12,547 bases of DNA from Sphingomonadaceae bacterium (lineage in GTDB: Bacteria > Pseudomonadota > Alphaproteobacteria > Sphingomonadales > Sphingomonadaceae): contig JACDGO010000026.1 in NCBI GenBank assembly GCA_013821585.1, positions 1 through 12,547 of the forward strand, in the 5' to 3' direction. Shown in pieces: positions 8,470-12,547 of the stretch. The stretch's first letter is position 1. Each line of letters starts with the position of its first letter. Both the position numbers and the translations under genes were made by a program. The notes under the pieces are model-generated. The model was not told the DNA's origin, did not search any database, and saw nothing but the letters and a program-made list of their open reading frames with translations.

Positions 8470-9847
8470 TTCGATAAAAGTCGACGCCTGCGACAGGGCG
8501 GTCGTCGCTTATCGAACGGGCCAGCGTCTCGAGATCGAGCAACCCCAGCGCCGCCAGCTGCCCGTCCAGCAGCATGCGACGAATAGTCGTGCGATTGGCC
8601 TCGAAAAGTTCAATGACAAAACTGTCCGGGCTGCCCTTCGACTGACGACCGATGATGCTGACGGGAAGGAGCGGCGCGAAGGCTCGCCGGGCGATGGCGC
8701 GATCGGTTGCTTGTTCGACGGTCAGCCAGGTCGGAATGCGCAGGCAGAGTTCGACGATCGGCTGGCTCATTAGCGGCGATATTAGCGGCAGCTCCTCAAC
8801 GACATTCGCGCCGCGGACGAAGGTCTGCGCTTGGAGCAGCGCCGCAATGTGTCCCGCCTTGCCGGGCAAAGCATCTTGTGGCGCTACAAGCCAGGGATGG
8901 GCGACCGCCAATTGCGCCATGTCGCGTAGCTCGGCCTCGAGAAATCGCAGATCGATTGGAAAATGCAGGGCCGGGCTCGTCCGACACCGGACGGCCCACG
9001 CCCGCCATGCGACATGAAGCGTACTGACCTCGGCAAGCCGGGCGAGCGATGCCGCAGTCGTCCAAAACCGTCCTTCACCACTCGGGCTCAGCAAACAATC
9101 CGCAGCCATTCTTGCAGTCCGGAGCGAGCAGAACAGCTGATCGCCGCCGCCCCCGTCTACGACAAGGTCGGCGCCGATCGCGTGGGCCACGTCGACCGAC
9201 AGCCTGCTACTGGCCTGGGTGAAGCTGCGGGCGCTCGGACGCGGGATCTCCCCCGCCTGCGATTGGAGCAGCGCGACATCGTTCACTTGCCGCTTGCGTT
9301 CGAAAAGGGAAACCCCAAGATGGTTCGCGACGCAACGGGCAAAGTCACGCTCGTCGCCGCGGGGATTATCCGTGACGAGGTTCAGCCCCGCGAATTGGCT
9401 GCCACCGACTTTGAGCGCGGCCGCGAGGATGGATGAATCGAGGCCGCCTGATAGCCGCAGCAGGATTGTCTTCGGCCCAGCGGTGACGGCGCCGACGCAT
9501 GCGGTGATCGTTTCGCGAAGGCTCGATGCCGCCGTGACCGGGTCGTCCATGATTTTATCCGGCCCCGTCAGCATCCACGGCGACCAGAGTTCAGCGCTCA
9601 GCGTGCCGGTATCGCCAATGGCGATCCGCCGCCCGCCGATCAACTCGTTGACGCCGGCAACACAAGTTCTCGGATGCGTGATATCCTCGGCGAGAAGAAA
9701 CCAGCCGAGCGCCGTTACGTCCGGAGTTGTGACGACGGAACCGTATCGCGTCAGCGTCGTAAGGTCGGACGCAAACCAGACGGTGTTCGGCTGTTCGTTG
9801 AAATAGCAGGGTATCCGCCTCGACCTTGTGTCGGGCAGTCTCGCCAA
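8426..9847 (-). CDS. Lasso peptide cyclase (asparagine-synthetase-like), 5'-truncated
   Basis: The frame encodes the C-terminal synthetase part of a lasso 'C protein', which adenylates an Asp/Glu side chain with ATP so that the macrolactam ring can close. Visible are the PPi-loop RLSGGLDSSILAAAL (131-145 of the present frame), DERDFARCVANHLG (165-178) and DGGGGDQLFC (231-240). The last replaces the GADELFGGY-type stretch of true asparagine synthetases and supports a cyclase. In full-length enzymes SGGLDSS lies near residue 230-250; here it lies at 133, so about 100 residues of the N-terminal amidotransferase-like domain are gone. Family-like sequence starts at PCYFNEQ (13-19). The twelve residues before it are antisense to the DUF2285 remnant. 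No native start, promoter or ribosome site remains. The 3' end overlaps the isopeptidase gene tail-to-tail by 44 bases. It is probably non-functional. Confidence 0.85.
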   Translation of the reverse strand: MARLPDTRSRRIPCYFNEQPNTVWFASDLTTLTRYGSVVTTPDVTALGWFLLAEDITHPRTCVAGVNELIGGRRIAIGDTGTLSAELWSPWMLTGPDKIMDDPVTAASSLRETITACVGAVTAGPKTILLRLSGGLDSSILAAALKVGGSQFAGLNLVTDNPRGDERDFARCVANHLGVSLFERKRQVNDVALLQSQAGEIPRPSARSFTQASSRLSVDVAHAIGADLVVDGGGGDQLFCSLRTARMAADCLLSPSGEGRFWTTAASLARLAEVSTLHVAWRAWAVRCRTSPALHFPIDLRFLEAELRDMAQLAVAHPWLVAPQDALPGKAGHIAALLQAQTFVRGANVVEELPLISPLMSQPIVELCLRIPTWLTVEQATDRAIARRAFAPLLPVSIIGRQSKGSPDSFVIELFEANRTTIRRMLLDGQLAALGLLDLETLARSISDDRPVAGVDFYRIMRLVDVEAWLRAL

Positions 9848-10196
9848 CGAGAGATCGGTGCTGCTGCGCTATCGAATCGACGGGATTGTCAGCGCCGAGC
9901 GAAAGGTCCTGCCGCTGCGCCGGCTGCTCCACCTGATCCAGCGGCGGCGGTTCGCAAAATCACTGTTCCCCGAAGAGCCCAGCATGGCCCGCCGATTGCT
10001 CGCGCTTCGAGCCCACGATGCCATTGCCGACGGTGCCAGCCAGCGCGAGATTGCGATTGTGCTGTTCGGTCCTGAGCGGGTGACCGCGCATTGGCATGGC
10101 CGGTCGGACTCGTTGCGGTCGTCGGTTCGCCGATTGGCCAAGGAAGCCACGGCGATGGCCAGTGGAGGCTATCGTTCCTTGCTCAGGAAGCCCTGA
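9807..10196 (+). pseudogene. DUF2285-domain gene, 5'-truncated
   Basis: After a TAG at 9804-9806 the frame is open to the stop at 10194-10196. It reads as the C-terminal part of a DUF2285 protein: LLRYRIDGI, LPLRRLLHLIQ, ARRLLALRAHDAIADGASQR, LFGPERVTAHWHGRSDSLR and the typical end AMASGGYRSLLRKP. These proteins are putative DNA-binding factors found mainly in integrative and conjugative elements of alphaproteobacteria. Family members carry further N-terminal sequence that is absent here. A GTG at 9828 could start a short product, but family-like sequence already begins near 9816, directly at the junction with the truncated cyclase. I read it as a gene fragment left by rearrangement and not as a complete gene. 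Confidence 0.7.
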
Positions 10197-10308
10197 TCAT
10201 GGTGCGCCAGCGGTCCGCCCTGTTGCCAGGCAATGGCAGAATCGCGATCGCACAGCGCGACCTTGTCAAGGATCGCCTGGCCGTGCAGCCAGATCTCGCG
10301 CTCAATCA

Positions 10309-10325
10309 CCGCCGACGCGCGGCGG
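10309..10325. terminator. Weak hairpin between DUF2285 remnant and hipA
   Basis: CCGCCG (10309-10314) and CGGCGG (10320-10325) enclose the loop ACGCG in the 153-base gap between the convergent DUF2285 fragment and hipA. There is no T-run on either side, so it is at best a weak bidirectional terminator. The rest of the gap (10197-10349) shows one open minus-strand frame with no family I recognise. Confidence 0.25.
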
Positions 10326-10349
10326 CAGCGGTGAGTCTGCCAGCCGCCA

Positions 10350-11660
10350 TTAACCTGCCGCGCGATAGGCGGCTGCCTTGTCAGCAAGCGCAACCGCCAC
10401 GCCGTCCAGCCCGTAGAAAGCGAACGGGTTCAGGAATTGGCGGCCCCAGAGCAAGGCGCGATCAACCGCGCCGAGCTTCGCCTCGGCGCAGAGCGCGTGC
10501 CATTGCTCGCCAATCGTCTGGACCTGATGATCGACGATGGCGATCGCCTGAGCCGCATCCAAATGGAAATGGTCGGCGGCGGCGAGACAAGTGGCGATCT
10601 GGCTCGAGCGCTGCTGACCGCTGATCAGCATCGCCTGGCTTGCTTGCTCGCCGACCCGCGCCTGCGGGCAGATGTCATAGGCCGGGGTCAGCGTCAGCTG
10701 TGCGCCGTCCCAGAAGGCAGCGTGATTGCGGGCATGGTCGTCAACATTGCCGACCATGATGTTGAGCGTAAGCCGCGCGAACAATTCGTGGAGCGTCGCG
10801 GTCGGATCGGTGAAACGGAAGCGGATGATCTCGGCGAAGTCCTGGTAGCTCGCATAGCGCGCCTGCATTTCGTCGAGCCCCAGCATGGTCAGCGCCGACA
10901 CCATGGCGCGGCGACGCCAGCTGTCGTCCACGCGAGCGCGGTCGAAGCGCTCAACCAGCAGCACATCCTTGCCAGCGGCATCGGCGAGCCGCACCGGCGC
11001 GACCGACAGGCCGACCAACTGGGCCAGGCGCATGGCGATATATTCGGCCTTCACCACCGAATAAGTGTCGTTGCTGCTCGAGAATTTGGCGACATATTTG
11101 ATCGCTCCGTCGACGATCAGTGCCTTGGGCCGGGCGCCGCCGATCGAGCTGCCGTGATGCAGCGCCTGGTCGAGCTCGGGCGTGAGGGGCAAATTGGCTT
11201 CGACCTTTTCGGCCGAGGCAAGCAGCTCCGCGAGGCTTGCATGGCCGCCGCCCCGCGGCACATAGTCGGTCGCCGAGGTCTGGAAATCGAGCGCGCCGAT
11301 GCGATCCGAGCCGGACTCGAGCAGGAAGACCAGCTCGTCGAGCTCGAGCCCGTCGAGCGCTGCACCTTTGACCCCGAAGCGCTTGTTGAGAATGACGCGC
11401 CGGCCCCAGGCGTCGGGCGCGCCATCGCGGATCGCCCCGGCTAGTGGCAGATTGCCTTGCGGCGCGATTACGTCGGGCCCGAGCGGCAACTCCGGAAGAT
11501 AGAGCGGGATCGCATCGGCGCGCTCGCGGTAGGAGCGACCATAGATGAAATTGATCTGCTCGCCTGCCGGCACCAGCCGACCGGCAACAACCGGCGTGGT
11601 CGCCCCGGGCAGCCAGATCCAGACAAAAGCCTCGCGCGGATGCGGCAGCTTAGAAGTCAT
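10350..11660 (-). CDS. hipA: HipA-family serine/threonine kinase toxin
   Basis: A 436-residue HipA-like kinase, the toxin of a type II toxin-antitoxin pair. Known HipA proteins phosphorylate aminoacyl-tRNA synthetases or other targets and induce dormancy, and are neutralised by HipB. Visible are a HipA N-terminal domain (about 12-105, with GNLPLAGAIRDGAPDAWGRR at 69-88), the serine-containing loop SSIGGARPK (171-179, matching the autophosphorylated SxxGAQxK loop of E. coli HipA), the nucleotide-binding lysine in YVAKF (189-193), the catalytic loop GNVDDHARN (304-312) and the metal-binding TPAYDICP (325-332). All key kinase residues look present, so the toxin is probably active. Its ATG at 11660 lies inside the end of hipB (11-base overlap), the usual antitoxin-first coupled arrangement. 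The target cannot be read from the sequence. Confidence 0.92.
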   Translation of the reverse strand: MTSKLPHPREAFVWIWLPGATTPVVAGRLVPAGEQINFIYGRSYRERADAIPLYLPELPLGPDVIAPQGNLPLAGAIRDGAPDAWGRRVILNKRFGVKGAALDGLELDELVFLLESGSDRIGALDFQTSATDYVPRGGGHASLAELLASAEKVEANLPLTPELDQALHHGSSIGGARPKALIVDGAIKYVAKFSSSNDTYSVVKAEYIAMRLAQLVGLSVAPVRLADAAGKDVLLVERFDRARVDDSWRRRAMVSALTMLGLDEMQARYASYQDFAEIIRFRFTDPTATLHELFARLTLNIMVGNVDDHARNHAAFWDGAQLTLTPAYDICPQARVGEQASQAMLISGQQRSSQIATCLAAADHFHLDAAQAIAIVDHQVQTIGEQWHALCAEAKLGAVDRALLWGRQFLNPFAFYGLDGVAVALADKAAAYRAAG

Positions 11661-11988
11661 CGCTGACTTTTACCTGCCGCGGGCGGCTGCGCTTTGGCAG
11701 CAGCGCGAGCCGCCGTCCGGCTTCGTCAAGCCGCGCGGTCATCCCAGCTATGTCCTCGTCGAACAGCGGGATGCCGAGAAGCGCGCAGGCCTCGAAGGCG
11801 AGCCCCAGCTCGACCTTGGGATCGCCTGCCTCGAGCCGCTGCAGGGTGCTGCGGTCAATACCGAGCCGGTCGGATAAGTCCTGCGCGGTCATCTTGCGCG
11901 ACTTGCGTTCCGACGCGACGAGTGTGCCGAGCAGCTTGACCGCGGCGATCGTATAACGGGCATAGCTGCGCTTCTTCGAAGCAGGCAT
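11650..11988 (-). CDS. hipB: HipB-like XRE antitoxin and autorepressor
   Basis: A 112-residue protein with an XRE/Cro helix-turn-helix (about 33-56, MTAQDLSDRLGIDRSTLQRL and following) and a basic C-terminal tail ending VSDDF. It is expected to bind HipA and repress the operon. I chose the ATG at 11988 (MPASKKRSYA). It lies about 30 bases downstream of the candidate -10 box and follows a GGTGGATGG stretch. An in-frame ATG at 12009 would leave almost no leader, and the open frame back to 12123 runs through the promoter and operator, so longer starts are unlikely. The Lys/Arg-rich N-terminus before the helix-turn-helix is about 30 residues. Translation is coupled to hipA through the 11-base overlap. 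Confidence 0.9.
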   Translation of the reverse strand: MPASKKRSYARYTIAAVKLLGTLVASERKSRKMTAQDLSDRLGIDRSTLQRLEAGDPKVELGLAFEACALLGIPLFDEDIAGMTARLDEAGRRLALLPKRSRPRQVKVSDDF

Positions 11989-12018
11989 AAGCGGGATCCA
12001 TCCACCCATAAACGATTT

Positions 12019-12048
12019 AATATGTGATGCATCCAGCGAGTGATGCAA
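12019..12048 (-). promoter_or_regulatory. Candidate hipBA promoter
   Basis: On the minus strand TTGCAT (12043-12048) and CATATT (12019-12024) are separated by 18 bases and would start transcription about 20-25 bases before the hipB ATG at 11988. The local AT content is far above the rest of the window. The boxes match consensus only partly, but their position around the inverted repeat fits an autorepressed operon. Confidence 0.4.
12028..12047. promoter_or_regulatory. Candidate HipB operator
   Basis: TGCATC (12028-12033) and GATGCA (12042-12047) form a perfect inverted repeat with an 8-base spacer. The arrangement is the same as the E. coli hip operator, which has TATCC and GGATA arms also separated by 8 bases, although the arm sequence differs. 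It overlaps the candidate -35 box and the promoter spacer, where a bound XRE dimer would block RNA polymerase. Seen directly: the repeat and its place. Inferred: binding by HipB. Confidence 0.55.
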
Positions 12049-12088
12049 ATCTTGTTTAATGTCAAGCTGGAGTTGGATGGAACCTGCA

Positions 12089-12117
12089 TTAACTAGGTTA
12101 ACGCGTGGTGCAACCAC
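12089..12117. repeat. Two short palindromes upstream of hipB
   Basis: TTAAC-TAG-GTTAA (12089-12101) and GTGGT-GCA-ACCAC (12105-12117) are adjacent perfect inverted repeats, each with 5-bp arms and a 3-base centre. They lie 42-89 bases upstream of the operator candidate. They could be extra regulator sites, or sites for a lost divergent gene; arms this short can also arise by chance. Confidence 0.3.
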
Positions 12118-12123
12118 CATCAT

Positions 12124-12460
12124 CGCCGCGATGAAAATTGACCGGCGTTCATTCCTCTATCTCAAGCCATCACTCGAAGCTCGCGCTAAAATCGCCCGGG
12201 CACGCGCGCACCCACTAGAACCCCAACATACGATCTCTGAGGCGACGATCTGAGGCTTGAAGCATCCTTGTCCGCGATCGAGTCGATCGAACCGATCGCT
12301 GAAACCGGGATGGGTTTGCTTGCTTTGTCGAATTTCTGACCTGCTTGGCAAGGTGCGTCCGAGCTTCGGGCTTCGGTCCTCCGCTTGGAAGATCCGCATG
12401 GGACGCTCGTAGCCTACGGCATCCCCGTCGTACGCTTGCTTGGCGTCGACCAGACAACAT
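12124..12460. other. Gene-free interval right of hipBA
   Basis: No convincing gene is seen here. A 40-codon plus-strand frame (ATG 12131 to TGA 12253) and a longer minus-strand frame exist, but neither shows a family motif, and the minus frame runs into the tandem repeat. The segment may belong to the same accessory region as hipBA. Confidence 0.4.
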
Positions 12461-12523
12461 CGCCGATCGCCGATCGCCGATCGCCGATCGTCGATTGCCG
12501 ATGACCGATGGTCGATGGCCGAC
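12461..12523. repeat. 7-bp tandem repeat, nine copies
   Basis: Four perfect CGCCGAT units (12461-12488) are followed by five degenerate ones: CGTCGAT, TGCCGAT, GACCGAT, GGTCGAT and GGCCGAC (to 12523). Divergence rises from left to right, as in an array that expands at one end. Because 7 is not a multiple of 3 the array cycles through all frames, which creates false open frames on the minus strand. Confidence 0.85.
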
Positions 12524-12525
12524 AT

Positions 12526-12543
12526 GCAAGGCTCTCGCCTTGC
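12526..12543. repeat. Perfect hairpin after the tandem repeat
   Basis: GCAAGGC (12526-12532) and GCCTTGC (12537-12543) form a 7-bp stem closed by TCTC. It starts three bases after the tandem array. It could be a terminator for a gene outside the window, since the window ends 4 bases later and any following T-run cannot be seen. Confidence 0.5.
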
Positions 12544-12547
12544 CTGG

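Noticed and set aside
8426..9812. True asparagine synthetase (asnB)
   Set aside because: The aspartate-rich DGGGGDQLFC stretch and the position opposite a lasso isopeptidase fit a lasso cyclase better than primary asparagine synthesis.
10437..11444. 335-codon plus-strand frame antisense to hipA
   Set aside because: It is a shadow of hipA caused by high-GC codon use. It shows no domain, while the minus frame has every HipA kinase motif.
12131..12253. 40-codon plus-strand frame beginning MKIDRRSFLYLKPS, divergent from hipB
   Set aside because: The RRSFL start recalls a Tat-type leader, but no hydrophobic segment follows and the frame ends after 40 residues. No family is recognised and no clear ribosome site is seen.
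12461..12523. CRISPR array
   Set aside because: The units are 7 bp in direct tandem without spacers, so it is a simple tandem repeat.
12157..12529. Minus-strand frames of over 100 codons at the right end
   Set aside because: Their N-terminal parts are translations of the 7-bp tandem repeat (repeated AIGDRRS-like units) and the rest shows no family motif.

Overview
The window looks like a high-GC alphaproteobacterium, most probably a sphingomonad. The reasons are the FecI/FecR/STN-type TonB receptor cassette, a lasso-peptide isopeptidase of the kind known from Sphingomonadales and Caulobacterales, a DUF2285 gene typical of integrative elements in these bacteria, and the style of the cysteine synthase remnant. 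This placement is inferred from gene content, not from a marker gene.

Layout from left to right. Positions 1-1538 hold the last codons of an unidentified gene and an intact acyl-CoA ligase, probably one operon. Positions 1539-2060 hold no intact gene, but contain a short in-frame remnant of the start of cysteine synthase (cysK) that breaks off near 1664. Positions 2061-8469 form one tightly packed plus-strand unit: an ECF sigma factor (FecI type), an anti-sigma factor (FecR type), a TonB-dependent receptor with an N-terminal STN signalling domain, and a secreted prolyl-oligopeptidase-like lasso-peptide isopeptidase (AtxE type). Converging on it from the minus strand is a lasso-peptide cyclase (asparagine-synthetase-like, 'C protein'). 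Together these five genes are the signature of an isopeptidase-type (astexin/caulosegnin-like) lasso peptide locus: make the peptide, sense and import it through the receptor, then open the lasso.

The locus is damaged. The cyclase lacks roughly its first 100 residues, because at about 9807-9818 it is fused head-to-head to a DUF2285 gene that also lacks its 5' part. The precursor gene and the leader peptidase (B protein) expected upstream of the cyclase are absent. As given, fecR and the receptor gene each carry a single-base frameshift, the receptor one in a run of five G. The sigma factor and isopeptidase reading frames are intact. This could be a decaying cluster that has kept uptake and cleavage but lost synthesis, or partly a sequencing or assembly artefact; the sequence alone does not decide.

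Positions 10350-11988 (minus) hold an intact hipB-hipA toxin-antitoxin operon, with a perfect inverted repeat (6-bp arms, 8-bp spacer) between candidate -35 and -10 boxes. The right end (12124-12547) has no convincing gene. It contains nine copies of a 7-bp tandem repeat and a perfect 7-bp-stem hairpin.
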